A DNA stretch of 64,000 bases from Nocardioides sp. JS614 (GTDB taxonomy: Bacteria; Actinomycetota; Actinomycetes; Propionibacteriales; Nocardioidaceae). How positions within the stretch are numbered: the stretch's first letter is position 1; each line of letters starts with the position of its first letter. Under the pieces are notes generated by a model. The model did not search any database, had not been told where the DNA came from, and worked only from the letters and a program-made list of their open reading frames with translations. The stretch lies in NCBI RefSeq assembly GCF_000015265.1, contig NC_008699.1, positions 124,001 to 188,000 of the forward strand. Direction: 5' to 3'. The position numbers and the translations under genes are program-made. Shown in pieces: positions 33,493 to 42,236 of this stretch.

Positions 33493-35649
33493 ATGTCCAC
33501 CATCACGACGCCCCCTGACGTCGACCCCGAGATCGGCTACCGGCCCGGCCCCCTGGGCCGGCTCGGCGTGTGGGTCACCCATCACACCCGAGCGACCGCG
33601 GTCGTGTGGCTGCTGGTCATCGTCGGCCTCGGCGCCTTCGCGCCCAAGGTCGAGGCCGAGCTGTCCGGCGCCGGCTGGCAGGCCGACGGCTCGGAGTCCG
33701 TGGCCGCCCGCGAGCTCGCCCAGGAGCACTTCGGCGGCAACGCCAGCTCCGCGATCCAGGTCGTCGTGCACAGCTCGAAGATTCCGCTGGACAGCTCCTC
33801 CGGACAGCGGATCCTGGACCGGGCCACCGCCCTGCTCGAGGAGGACCCGCGGATCGCCGAGGTCGTCCAGCCACAGCCCGGGGCCACGCTGAGCGAGGAC
33901 GGCCGGACCGCCGTGCTGCTCGCCGGGGCGGCCGCCGACCCCAACGAGATGGTGCGCGCCGCGGACGACCTCAAGGGCCCGCTCCAGGACCTCTCGACCG
34001 CCGGCATCCAGGTGAACCCGACCGGCGCCTCCTTGCTCTGGTCGGACTTCAACGAGGCGAACCTGGACGCGATGCTGAAGTCGGAGATGTTCTCCTGGCC
34101 GGTCACCCTCGCGATCCTGGTGCTCGCCTTCGGCGCCCTCGTCGCCGCCGGGCTGCCGCTCATCCTGACCCTCGCCGGGCTGGTCGCCTCGGCCGGCTCG
34201 CTGGTGCTGATCAACCAGGTCGTCCCGGTCTCCATCTGGGCGATGAACTTCGCGATGATGTTCGCGCTCGCCCTGGGCATCGACTATGCGCTGTTCCTCG
34301 TCGTGCGGTTCCGGGCGGCCCGGATGGGCCACCACGAGAGCCCCCGCCAGGCGATCGCCGAGACCATGGACACCGCCGGCAAGGCCGTGCTGCTCTCCGG
34401 CGCCACGGTGCTGATCTCCCTGTCCGCGGTGATGCTGGTGCCGTCGCCGTCGTTCCGGTCGATGGCGGGCGGGATCATGCTCTCGGTGGTCTTCGTGCTC
34501 GCCGCGACGCTCACCTTGCTCCCGCTCGTGCTGCACCTCCTCGACCAACGGATCAACAAGCTCGCGCTGCCGTGGGTGCACACCGGTGAGCACCGGTCCC
34601 CGAAGTTCGCGGCCTGGGGTGAGCGGCTGTGGAAGCGCCCGATCGTGTTCGGGCTGGCCGCGCTGTTCATCCTGCTCGCCCTCGCCGCCCCGATCCTCGG
34701 CCTGAAGACCGCGATGCCCTCGATCAAGGTGCTGCCCGAGGACGCCAGCGCCCGGGTCGGCTACGACCTGGTGCAGGAGAGCTTCGGCGAGGGCGCGCCC
34801 GGCACCCTCCAGGTGGTGACGACCGGCGCCGACGCGGAGGCGACGTACGACGCCCTCGGCGCCGACCCGGGCATCGCCGCCGCGATGCCGCCGATGCCCG
34901 CGCCGGACGGCACCGACCACGTGCTGATCCAGGCGGTGCCCACCGTCGACCCGTCCGACCCCGGGCTCGGCGCGACCGTCGACCGGCTGCGCGCCGACCT
35001 CCCCGAGTCCGCGATCGTCGGCGGGGCCGCGGTCGAGAACCTCGACCTGAAGTCCCAGCTCGACGATTCGACCCCGCTGGTGATCGGCGTGATCCTGGCG
35101 CTCGGCTTCCTGCTCCTCCTGGTCGCGCTCCAGGCGCCGCTGATCGCGCTGCTCGGGACGCTGGCCAGCCTGCTCTCGACCGCGGCGGCCTTCGGGGTCG
35201 CGCGGCTGATCTTCCAGGAGGGCTGGGGCTCGGGCCTGCTGGGCTTCGAGAGCCAGGGCTTCCTCGACGCCTGGGCGCCGGTGTTCTTCTTCGCGATGAT
35301 CTTCGCGATCGCGATGGACTACACCGTCTTCCTGCTGGCCTCCGCCAAGGAGCACTTCGAGCACACCGGCGACCCGAAGGACGCCATGGTCGGCTCGCTC
35401 GCGCACTCCGGCCGGGTGATCTTCGCCGCCGGAGCGGTCATGGTCGCCGTGTTCTTCACGTTCGCGCTGTCCGGACCGCTCCCGCCGAAGGAGATGGGCG
35501 TCGTGCTCGGCGTCGCCGTCCTGCTGGACGCGTTCCTGGTCCGCCTGGTGCTGCTCCCGGTGCTGCTGCGGCTCACGGGCCGCGCGGCCTGGTACGTGCC
35601 CCGCTGGCTCGACCGGGTGCTCCCCGACGTCCGCTTCTCGCACAGCTGA
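33493..35649 (+). CDS. MmpL/RND family transporter in the CsoR/CstR regulon
   Basis: This 718-residue RND protein has the MmpL signature ALGIDYALFLVVRFRAAR near residue 260 and AIAMDYTVFLLASAKEHF in the second repeat. About 12 helices and two extracytoplasmic loops are visible. It is distinct from the exporter at 3444. The ATG has no strong Shine-Dalgarno sequence. It is divergent from the thioredoxin operon and shares its operators. Exporting a toxic metabolite or lipid under reactive-sulfur or metal stress is inference. Confidence 0.9.
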   Translation: MSTITTPPDVDPEIGYRPGPLGRLGVWVTHHTRATAVVWLLVIVGLGAFAPKVEAELSGAGWQADGSESVAARELAQEHFGGNASSAIQVVVHSSKIPLDSSSGQRILDRATALLEEDPRIAEVVQPQPGATLSEDGRTAVLLAGAAADPNEMVRAADDLKGPLQDLSTAGIQVNPTGASLLWSDFNEANLDAMLKSEMFSWPVTLAILVLAFGALVAAGLPLILTLAGLVASAGSLVLINQVVPVSIWAMNFAMMFALALGIDYALFLVVRFRAARMGHHESPRQAIAETMDTAGKAVLLSGATVLISLSAVMLVPSPSFRSMAGGIMLSVVFVLAATLTLLPLVLHLLDQRINKLALPWVHTGEHRSPKFAAWGERLWKRPIVFGLAALFILLALAAPILGLKTAMPSIKVLPEDASARVGYDLVQESFGEGAPGTLQVVTTGADAEATYDALGADPGIAAAMPPMPAPDGTDHVLIQAVPTVDPSDPGLGATVDRLRADLPESAIVGGAAVENLDLKSQLDDSTPLVIGVILALGFLLLLVALQAPLIALLGTLASLLSTAAAFGVARLIFQEGWGSGLLGFESQGFLDAWAPVFFFAMIFAIAMDYTVFLLASAKEHFEHTGDPKDAMVGSLAHSGRVIFAAGAVMVAVFFTFALSGPLPPKEMGVVLGVAVLLDAFLVRLVLLPVLLRLTGRAAWYVPRWLDRVLPDVRFSHS

Positions 35650-35673
35650 CCCCAACGGAAAGGTTCCACCACC

Positions 35674-35841
35674 ATGTGTCATCGCACCACCTGTCGTCGC
35701 TGCGGCAAGGCCAGCTGGGCCGGCTGTGGGGCGCACGTCTCCCAGGTGATGGCCGGCGTCCCGAAGGCCGACCGGTGCCCGGGCCACGAGGGCGAGCCCC
35801 CGCTGCCCGGCTTCCTCAGCCGGCTGTTGGGCCGGGCCTGA
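35674..35841 (+). CDS. Cys-rich microprotein (55 aa)
   Basis: A 55-residue ORF, MCHRTTCRRCGKASWAGCGA..., has five Cys in its first 18 residues-plus (C2, C7, C10, C18, with C35 later) and His residues at 3, 21 and 38. The CxxC and the CPGH motif suggest a zinc-binding knuckle. Similar short proteins beginning MCH..TC..CGK..W.GCG are widespread and uncharacterised. It starts 24 nt after the MmpL stop, with GGAAAGG upstream of the ATG, so it probably lies in the MmpL transcript. A 13-bp hairpin follows. Metal or sulfur handling is a reasonable guess only. Confidence 0.75.
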   Translation: MCHRTTCRRCGKASWAGCGAHVSQVMAGVPKADRCPGHEGEPPLPGFLSRLLGRA

Positions 35842-35891
35842 CGCAGGCCCGAGACAGCGCGAGGCGGCACGGGAGGACGCACCTGAGGCGG

Positions 35892-35921
35892 TGCGCGGGG
35901 GCGGGCGACCGCCCCCGCGCA
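35892..35921 (+). terminator. GC hairpin after the MmpL-microprotein unit
   Basis: TGCGCGGGGGCGG pairs perfectly with CCGCCCCCGCGCA around the loop GCGA. It has no T tract, as is common in high-GC Actinobacteria. It lies 51 nt after the microprotein stop and so probably ends the MmpL unit. The rest of the 192-bp gap to the vWA gene has no visible feature. Confidence 0.7.
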
Positions 35922-36033
35922 ATGCCCCGGAGGGTGGTGCGGGGTGGCCCGCTCGGGTCATGCCGCCCGGACGGCGAGCGTCCCTAGCGTCGAGAACCGC
36001 GGCACAAGCCGCCTTCTCGGAGGGACATCCATC

Positions 36034-37599
36034 ATGCAGTTCACCACCTCTCGGGCGATCGTGCGTCGCCTCGTCCCGGCGGCCGCCGGTGCCGCCGTCC
36101 TCGCCACCGTGGCCTCGTCCGCGGCCCTCGCCGCTCCGGGGGTGACCCCGGCGCACTACACCGACGCCCTGGACCCGGGCAGCACGGTGACGATCACCAA
36201 GACCGTCGAGACCCCACCGATCCCGCCGCGTCCCGACATCGTGTTCCTGGCCGACACGACCGGCAGCATGGGCGGCAGCATCGCCAACGTCCGCAGCAAC
36301 GCGAACGCGATCCTGGCCCAGATCCAGGCCGCACAGCCCACGGCCCGGTTCGCGGTCGCGGAGTACAAGGACGAGTCCGACGGGCCCGCCGCGGTCTTCC
36401 ACGTCGACCAGCAGCTCACCGACAGCACCGCGGACGTGGTCGCCGGTATCAACGCCTGGTCCGCCTCCGGCGGCGGCGACGCCCCCGAGGCGTGGATCGG
36501 CGCGCTCGGCCGGATCCCGTCGAGCATCGACTTCCGTCCCGACGGCACCCGGGTGCTGGTGATGTTCGGCGACGCGCCCAGCCACGACCCGTCACTGGGC
36601 TTCACCCTCGGGTCCGCGACCAGCGGCCTGCAGGCCAGCGGTGTCCGGGTGATCGCCATCGACGTGCCCGGCACCGCCGGCGGCCTCGATGCGCTCGGCC
36701 AGGCCACCCACGTGACCTCGCAGACCGGCGGCTCGCTCGCCGCGGCCGACCCCGACCAGGTCGCGAGCACGATCCTCAGCGAGCTGCAGAACCTGCCCGC
36801 CGTGGTCACCCACGACACCACCTGTGACCCCGGGGCGTCGCTGTCCTTCGACCAGGCCAGCCGCACGGTGACCTCCGGTGACAGCACGACGTTCGACGAG
36901 ACCATCACCGTCGCCGGTGACGCCGTGCAGGGCAGCGTGCTCACCTGCACCACGCGGTTCCTCGTCAACGGCGAGCTCCCGGGACCCGAGTTCGTCCAGA
37001 CCGTGGAGATCGCGGTCAACGACGTCACCCCGCCGGTCGTGACCGTCGAGAGCAAGACCGTCGAGGCCACCGGGCCCGACGGTGCGACGGTCGGCTACAC
37101 GTCCTCGGCGACCGACAACGTCGACGGGCCGCTCACCCCGACCTGCACGCCGGCCTCGGGCAGCCTGTTCGGGCTCGGCGCGACGACCGTGACCTGCGCG
37201 GCCACGGACGCGGCCGGCAACACCGGCACCGGCACCGGCACGATCACCGTCGTCGACACCACGCCCCCGTCGGTCGGGTGCCCGGAGGCGGAGAACCCGG
37301 GCGGTCAGGTTCCGGGCGCGCACAACGAGGACGGCTTCTTCCGGCTCGAGGCGAGCGACATCGTCGACGGCGACGTGGACGTCTACCTGCGCGACACCGG
37401 CAGCGGGACCGTCTTCGGGCCGTACGCGTCGGGCCAGCGGGTCAAGTACACCGAGAACGGCGCCAAGCCCTCGGTGAAGACGATGCCGAGCGGCATCCTG
37501 CACATCACCGGCACCGGTGACGCCGAGGTGTACGCCGTCGACTTCAGCGGCAACACGTCCGCACCGGCGGCCTGCCTCGTCCCGCAGCCGCCCAAGTAG
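36034..37599 (+). CDS. Secreted von Willebrand factor A domain protein with HYR-like domain
   Basis: This 521-residue protein has a signal peptide ending AALAAPG near residue 32. A vWA domain (about 65-260) has the MIDAS motif D-T-T-G-S-M plus downstream Thr/Asp. A C-terminal HYR/Ig-like region (about 340-420) reads TPPVVTVESKTVEATGPDGATVGYTSSATDN with paired cysteines (PTCTPASG...TVTCAATDAAGN). A final ~100-residue domain carries C-terminal cysteines. It probably mediates adhesion or protein binding at the cell surface. GGAGGG sits upstream of the ATG. A perfect 17-bp hairpin follows. Confidence 0.85.
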   Translation: MQFTTSRAIVRRLVPAAAGAAVLATVASSAALAAPGVTPAHYTDALDPGSTVTITKTVETPPIPPRPDIVFLADTTGSMGGSIANVRSNANAILAQIQAAQPTARFAVAEYKDESDGPAAVFHVDQQLTDSTADVVAGINAWSASGGGDAPEAWIGALGRIPSSIDFRPDGTRVLVMFGDAPSHDPSLGFTLGSATSGLQASGVRVIAIDVPGTAGGLDALGQATHVTSQTGGSLAAADPDQVASTILSELQNLPAVVTHDTTCDPGASLSFDQASRTVTSGDSTTFDETITVAGDAVQGSVLTCTTRFLVNGELPGPEFVQTVEIAVNDVTPPVVTVESKTVEATGPDGATVGYTSSATDNVDGPLTPTCTPASGSLFGLGATTVTCAATDAAGNTGTGTGTITVVDTTPPSVGCPEAENPGGQVPGAHNEDGFFRLEASDIVDGDVDVYLRDTGSGTVFGPYASGQRVKYTENGAKPSVKTMPSGILHITGTGDAEVYAVDFSGNTSAPAACLVPQPPK

Positions 37600-37637
37600 T
37601 CCGGACGGGCGACCGGAGCAGCTGCCGGAGTCTCGGG

Positions 37638-37675
37638 GGCGTCCGCCCCGGGGGTGATCCCCCGGGGCGGACGCC
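37638..37675 (+). terminator. Long perfect hairpin after the vWA gene
   Basis: Perfect 17-bp arms (37638-37654 and 37659-37675; GGCGTCCGCCCC...) enclose a TGAT loop. It lies 38 nt after the vWA stop and 63 nt before the leucine operon start. No T tract. It should insulate the leucine operon from readthrough. Confidence 0.8.
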
Positions 37676-37707
37676 GATGCCCGGCGCCGATCGCTCCCGT
37701 CGGTGGA

Positions 37708-37737
37708 CCCACAGGTTAATGATCGCTAACCTGTGGG
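37708..37737 (+). promoter_or_regulatory. Operator and leaderless promoter of the leucine-catabolism operon
   Basis: CCCACAGGTTA (37708-37718) and TAACCTGTGGG (37727-37737) are perfect 11-bp arms around 8 bp. The core GGTTAATGATCGCTAACC (37714-37731) matches the site at the TetR gene at 32176. The -10 TAACCT (37727-37732) lies inside the right arm, 6 nt before the GTG at 37739, so a bound repressor would block transcription. Confidence 0.75.
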
Positions 37738-37738
37738 A

Positions 37739-39259
37739 GTGAGCCACATGAAGGAGCTGGTGGACGAGCTGCGCGAGCGGCTCGCGACCGCCCGGCAGGG
37801 CGGCAGCGAGAAGGCCCGCCGCAAGCACACCGACCGCGGCAAGCTGCTGGTGCGCGACCGGGTCGACCGCCTCCTCGATCCCGGCAGCCCGTTCCTGGAG
37901 CTCAGCCCGCTGGCGGCCGACGGGATGTACGGCGGCGCCGTACCGTCGGCCGGCGTCGTGACGGGCATCGGCCGGGTGAGCGGCCGCGAGGTCGTGGTGG
38001 TCGCCAACGACGCCACGGTCAAGGGCGGCACCTACTACCCGATGACGGTCAAGAAGCACCTGCGCGCGCAGACGGTCGCCGCCGACAACCGGCTGCCGTG
38101 CGTCTACCTGGTCGACTCCGGCGGGGCGTTCTTGCCGATGCAGGACGAGGTGTTCCCCGACCGCGAGCACTTCGGGCGGATCTTCTTCAACCAGGCGAAC
38201 CTGTCGGCCCGCGGGATCCCGCAGATCGCCAGCGTGATGGGCTCGTGCACCGCCGGCGGCGCCTACGTCCCCGCGATGTCCGACGAGACCGTGATCGTGC
38301 GCAACCAGGGCACGATCTTCCTCGGCGGCCCCCCGCTGGTGAAGGCCGCGACCGGTGAGGTGGTGACGGCCGAGGAGCTCGGCGGCGGCGACGTGCACGC
38401 GCGCACCTCCGGCGTGGCCGACCATTTGGCCGAGGACGACGCGCACGCGCTGGCGATCGTGCGCAGCATCGTCGAGACCGTGGGCCCGCGCGCGGCCGCG
38501 CCGTGGGAGGTCCATCCGGTCGAGGAGCCGCACGAGGACCCGACCAGCCTGTACGACGTGATCCCCGCGGACACCAGGACGCCGTACGACGTGCGCGAGG
38601 TGATCCGCCGGGTCGTGGACGGCAGCCGGTTCCACGAGTTCAAGAAGCTGTACGGCGAGACCCTGGTCACCGGCTTCGCCCGGGTCTGGGGCCACCCGGT
38701 CGGCATCGTCGCCAACAACGGCATCCTCTTCAGCGAGTCCTCGCTGAAGGGCGCCCACTTCATCGAGCTGTGCAACCAGCGCGGCATCCCGCTGGTCTTC
38801 CTGCAGAACATCACCGGCTTCATGGTCGGCAAGGAGTACGAGAACGGCGGCATCGCCAAGGACGGCGCCAAGCTCGTCACGGCCGTCGCCTGCTCGGTGG
38901 TGCCGAAGTTCACCGTCGTCATCGGCGGCTCGTTCGGCGCCGGCAACTACGGCATGTGCGGGCGCGCCTACGACCCGAGGTTCCTGTGGATGTGGCCGAA
39001 CGCCCGGATCTCGGTGATGGGCGGCGAGCAGGCCGCCTCGGTGCTGGCGACCGTCGCCGGGCGTCCCGACGACGAGGAGTTCAAGGCGCCGATCCGCGAG
39101 CAGTACGAGACCCAGGGCTCGCCGTACTACTCGACAGCGAGGCTGTGGGACGACGGGATCATCGACCCCGCCGACACCCGCCGCGTCCTCGGCATGGGCC
39201 TCGCGGCCGCGGCCAACGCGCCGGTCCCGGCTCCCACCTACGGCATCTTCCGGATGTGA
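37739..39259 (+). CDS. Acyl-CoA carboxylase carboxyltransferase subunit (methylcrotonoyl-CoA carboxylase beta type)
   Basis: This 506-residue carboxyltransferase begins with SEKARRKHTDRGKLLVRDRVDRLLDPGSPFLELSPLAADGMYGG, typical of MCC beta. It has DSGGAFLPMQDEVFPD, GSCTAGGAYVPAM, GGPPLVKAATGEVVTAEELGGGDVH and NITGFMVGKEYENGGIAKDGAK. It transfers CO2 from biotin to 3-methylcrotonyl-CoA in leucine degradation; the HMG-CoA lyase in the same operon supports that substrate. The GTG at 37739 lies 6 nt after TAACCT (leaderless); a later ATG at 37748 is possible. First gene of the operon. Confidence 0.92.
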   Translation: MSHMKELVDELRERLATARQGGSEKARRKHTDRGKLLVRDRVDRLLDPGSPFLELSPLAADGMYGGAVPSAGVVTGIGRVSGREVVVVANDATVKGGTYYPMTVKKHLRAQTVAADNRLPCVYLVDSGGAFLPMQDEVFPDREHFGRIFFNQANLSARGIPQIASVMGSCTAGGAYVPAMSDETVIVRNQGTIFLGGPPLVKAATGEVVTAEELGGGDVHARTSGVADHLAEDDAHALAIVRSIVETVGPRAAAPWEVHPVEEPHEDPTSLYDVIPADTRTPYDVREVIRRVVDGSRFHEFKKLYGETLVTGFARVWGHPVGIVANNGILFSESSLKGAHFIELCNQRGIPLVFLQNITGFMVGKEYENGGIAKDGAKLVTAVACSVVPKFTVVIGGSFGAGNYGMCGRAYDPRFLWMWPNARISVMGGEQAASVLATVAGRPDDEEFKAPIREQYETQGSPYYSTARLWDDGIIDPADTRRVLGMGLAAAANAPVPAPTYGIFRM

Positions 39260-39351
39260 TCTCACCCCACGACGTTCTTCGCTCCCCCGCTCCGCTCCTC
39301 CGTGAACAACGCCGCGGGGACCCCGACACCTCGGAGAAACCAGTCCTATGA
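39256..39351 (+). other. Short bridging ORF overlapping both carboxylase genes
   Basis: GTG at 39256 overlaps the carboxyltransferase stop (ATGTGA). The 31-codon frame (MISPHDVLRSPAP...) ends at 39351, overlapping the next gene's ATG (ATGA). The DNA shares an ACCCCACGA...GCGGGGACCCCGA hairpin block with the serS leader at 63450. It could couple translation across an 88-nt gap lacking a good ribosome binding site. Confidence 0.4.
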
Positions 39352-41252
39352 CGAATTCCCTCGCAGCAGTCCTGGAGTCCGTGCTCGTCGCCAACCGCGG
39401 CGAGATCGCGCTGCGCGTCATGCGCGCCTGCCGGAAGTACGGCGTGCGGACGATCGCGATCTACACCGACCTCGACGTCGACGCGCCGCACGTCCGGGCC
39501 GCGGACGATGCCGTGCACGTCTCGAGCTACCTGGACATCGACGCGGTCGTCGCCGCCGCCGTTGCGAGCGGGGCCACCGCGGTGCACCCCGGCTACGGCT
39601 TCCTCTCGGAACGGTCCGCGTTCGTTCGTGCGGTCGAGGCCGCCGGTGTCGTCTTCGTCGGACCGCCCGCCGACGTCATGGACAAGATGGGCCGCAAGGA
39701 CGCCGCCCGCGAGATCGCGGTCGCGGCCGGCGTGCCGGTCGTGCCGCGGGGCGAGGACGCGGGCTTTCCCGTCCTGGTGAAGGCCGCCGCCGGAGGCGGC
39801 GGCAAGGGCATGCGCGTCGTTCGTGAGGAGGCCGACCTCGAGGAGGCCAAGGCCGCCGCGGCCCGCGAGGCGCTCGCCGCGTTCGGCGACGACACCCTCC
39901 TGATCGAGAAGTACGTCGAGCGCGGCCGGCACATCGAGGTCCAGATCATGGCCGACGCGCACGGCCACGTGGTCCACCTCGACGAGCGGGACTGCTCCAC
40001 CCAGCGCCGGCACCAGAAGGTGCTCGAGGAGGCGCCCGCGCCGACCATCAGCCCCGAGGTCCGCGAGCTGGTCACCAGCAGCGCCGTGGCTCTGGCCAAG
40101 CAGGTGGGCTACGTGAACGCCGGCACCGTCGAGTTCCTCGTCGACGACGACACGGGTGAGGCGTACTTCCTGGAGATGAACACCCGGCTCCAGGTCGAGC
40201 ACCCCGTCACCGAGCTGATCCACCACGACCTGGACCTCGTCCTCCACCAGCTCCTCGTCGCGCTCGGGCACCCCCTGGAGATCGAGCAGGACAACGTCCG
40301 GCCGTCCGGGCACGCGATCGAGGCGCGGGTGTACGCCGAGGACTCCTTCGGCGGCTTCCTGCCCCAGGCCGGGCGCACGTCGATCGTGCGCTGGCCGGCC
40401 GGGGTCCGCGTGGACCACGCGCTCGAGCCCGACCAGGTCGTCAGCACGTCGTACGACCCGATGCTTGGCAAGGTCATCGTGCACGGCCCCGACCGAGAGT
40501 CCGCGCGCCGCGCCCTGGTCGACGCGCTGGACCGGACCGCGATCCTCGGGCTCACGACCAACGTCGGGTTCCTGCGCGCGCTGGTGGCGAGCGAGGAGTT
40601 CCGCGACGCCGCCATCGACACCGCCTGGCTGGACCGCAACAGCGTCCCGGCGCCCGACGACGACCTGCCGCGGGTCTTCGTCGCCTGGGTGAGCGCGATG
40701 CTTGCCGCCGGGCACGACAGCGGGCAGCCGTTCCGGGCCGATGGCTGGCGCTCCGGCGCCGACCCCGCGCCGACCATCGTCGAGCTCGACCGGCCGGTCG
40801 TGGTCGACCGGTTCGCGGGCCTGGTCGACGGCCGTGCGGTGCGGCAGGTCGCGGCCGCCGATCACGTCCTCACCCTCGAGGTCGACGGGCGCGTGCACTC
40901 GGCGGTCGTCAACGTGCAGCCACACGTCGCCGAGGTCGTCCACCACGGCCAGCGCTTCGTGTTCGAGCGGCCCGACGTGTTCGGTGACCACGCGGTCGAC
41001 GTCGGCGACGGGGCGATCGCCGCACCGATGCCGGGTACCGTCTTGGACGTCCGCGTCGAGCCCGGCGCGACCGTCGTCGCCGGCGACGTGCTCGGCGTCC
41101 TGGAGGCGATGAAGATGGAGCTGACCCTCAAGGCGCCCTTCGACGGCACGGTCAGCCAGGTCGGGGCCACCATCGGCGCCCAGGTCGCGCTCGGCGCCCG
41201 GCTGTTCGTGGTCGAGCCGCACGCCGAGGCCGAGGAAGAGGAGGCCGGCTGA
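39348..41252 (+). CDS. Acyl-CoA carboxylase biotin carboxylase/BCCP subunit (methylcrotonoyl-CoA carboxylase alpha type)
   Basis: This 634-residue protein has a biotin carboxylase domain (VLVANRGEIALRVMRAC at about 13, VHPGYGFLSE, the ATP-grasp loop VKAAAGGGGKGMRVV, EMNTRLQVEHPVTE) and a C-terminal biotinyl domain with EAMKM (biotin Lys about 592). It carboxylates biotin using ATP and bicarbonate. Sandwiched between the beta subunit and HMG-CoA lyase, it fits MCC alpha. The start overlaps a bridging ORF and no strong Shine-Dalgarno sequence is seen. The stop overlaps the lyase ATG. Confidence 0.93.
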   Translation: MTNSLAAVLESVLVANRGEIALRVMRACRKYGVRTIAIYTDLDVDAPHVRAADDAVHVSSYLDIDAVVAAAVASGATAVHPGYGFLSERSAFVRAVEAAGVVFVGPPADVMDKMGRKDAAREIAVAAGVPVVPRGEDAGFPVLVKAAAGGGGKGMRVVREEADLEEAKAAAAREALAAFGDDTLLIEKYVERGRHIEVQIMADAHGHVVHLDERDCSTQRRHQKVLEEAPAPTISPEVRELVTSSAVALAKQVGYVNAGTVEFLVDDDTGEAYFLEMNTRLQVEHPVTELIHHDLDLVLHQLLVALGHPLEIEQDNVRPSGHAIEARVYAEDSFGGFLPQAGRTSIVRWPAGVRVDHALEPDQVVSTSYDPMLGKVIVHGPDRESARRALVDALDRTAILGLTTNVGFLRALVASEEFRDAAIDTAWLDRNSVPAPDDDLPRVFVAWVSAMLAAGHDSGQPFRADGWRSGADPAPTIVELDRPVVVDRFAGLVDGRAVRQVAAADHVLTLEVDGRVHSAVVNVQPHVAEVVHHGQRFVFERPDVFGDHAVDVGDGAIAAPMPGTVLDVRVEPGATVVAGDVLGVLEAMKMELTLKAPFDGTVSQVGATIGAQVALGARLFVVEPHAEAEEEEAG

Positions 41253-42199
41253 TGCGCACCCCTGCCGTCGTACCCGCCCTCCCGGTGTCGGCCGCGCCGA
41301 TGCCGGACCGCGTCACGATCTACGAGGTCGGCCCCCGCGACGGTCTCCAGAACGAGAAGTCGCTGGTCCCGACCGACGTCAAGGCGGAGTTCGTACGCCG
41401 GCTCCTCGCCGCCGGCCTGCCGATCGTCGAGGCGACCAGCTTCGTCCACCCCAAGTGGGTGCCCCAGCTCGCCGACGCCGCCGAGCTGATGGCTCTGCTC
41501 GGCCCGGCCGGGCGGGACTGCCCGGTGCTGGTGCCCAACGAGCGCGGCCTGGACCGGGCCCTCGAGCTGGGCGTCCGGCACGTCGCGATCTTCGGGTCGG
41601 CGACCGAGACCTTCGCGCAGAAGAACCTCAACCGCAGCCTGGACGAGCAGTTCGCGATGTTCGAACCGACCGTGCGCCGGGCCCGCGACGCCGGGCTGGA
41701 CGTGCGGGCCTACGTCAGCATGTGCTTCGGCGACCCGTGGGAGGGCGCCGTACCGATCGAGCAGGTCGTCGGCGTCGGCAAGCGGCTCTTCGACCTCGGC
41801 GCCAGCCAGCTCAGCATCGGCGACACCATCGGCGTCGGCACCGCCGGCCACGTCACCGCCCTGGTCCGGGCCTTCGACGAGGTCGGCCTGGGCACCGACC
41901 GTCTCGCGCTGCACTTCCACGACACCTTCGGCCAGGCCCTCGCGAACACCTACGCGGCGCTCCAGGCCGGGATCACCACCTTCGACGCGAGCGCCGGCGG
42001 GCTGGGCGGGTGCCCCTACGCCAAGAGCGCCACCGGCAACCTCGCCACCGAGGACCTGGTGTGGATGCTGCGTGGCCTCGGCATCGAGACCGGCGTCGAC
42101 CTGGAGGAGGTGGCCGCGACCAGCGTCTGGATGGCCGCCCACCTCGGCCGGCCCAGCCCCTCCGCCGTGGTCCGCGCCCTGGCGCCGTCCGCGTCCTGA
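41252..42199 (+). CDS. Hydroxymethylglutaryl-CoA lyase
   Basis: It cleaves HMG-CoA to acetoacetate and acetyl-CoA, the last step of leucine degradation. The 315-residue TIM barrel has the N-terminal VGPRDGLQNEKSLVPT (metal Asp and catalytic Arg), TSFVHPKWVPQLADA, LHFHDTFGQA (two His ligands) and the G-G-L-G-G-C-P-Y loop with the catalytic Cys. The ATG overlaps the preceding stop (TGATG), giving tight coupling. Other leucine genes (isovaleryl-CoA dehydrogenase, enoyl hydratase) are not in this window. Confidence 0.95.
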   Translation: MRTPAVVPALPVSAAPMPDRVTIYEVGPRDGLQNEKSLVPTDVKAEFVRRLLAAGLPIVEATSFVHPKWVPQLADAAELMALLGPAGRDCPVLVPNERGLDRALELGVRHVAIFGSATETFAQKNLNRSLDEQFAMFEPTVRRARDAGLDVRAYVSMCFGDPWEGAVPIEQVVGVGKRLFDLGASQLSIGDTIGVGTAGHVTALVRAFDEVGLGTDRLALHFHDTFGQALANTYAALQAGITTFDASAGGLGGCPYAKSATGNLATEDLVWMLRGLGIETGVDLEEVAATSVWMAAHLGRPSPSAVVRALAPSAS

Positions 42200-42236
42200 T
42201 CTTGAGTGGCCCGCCCCGGCCGGCTGTCACGCTCGC

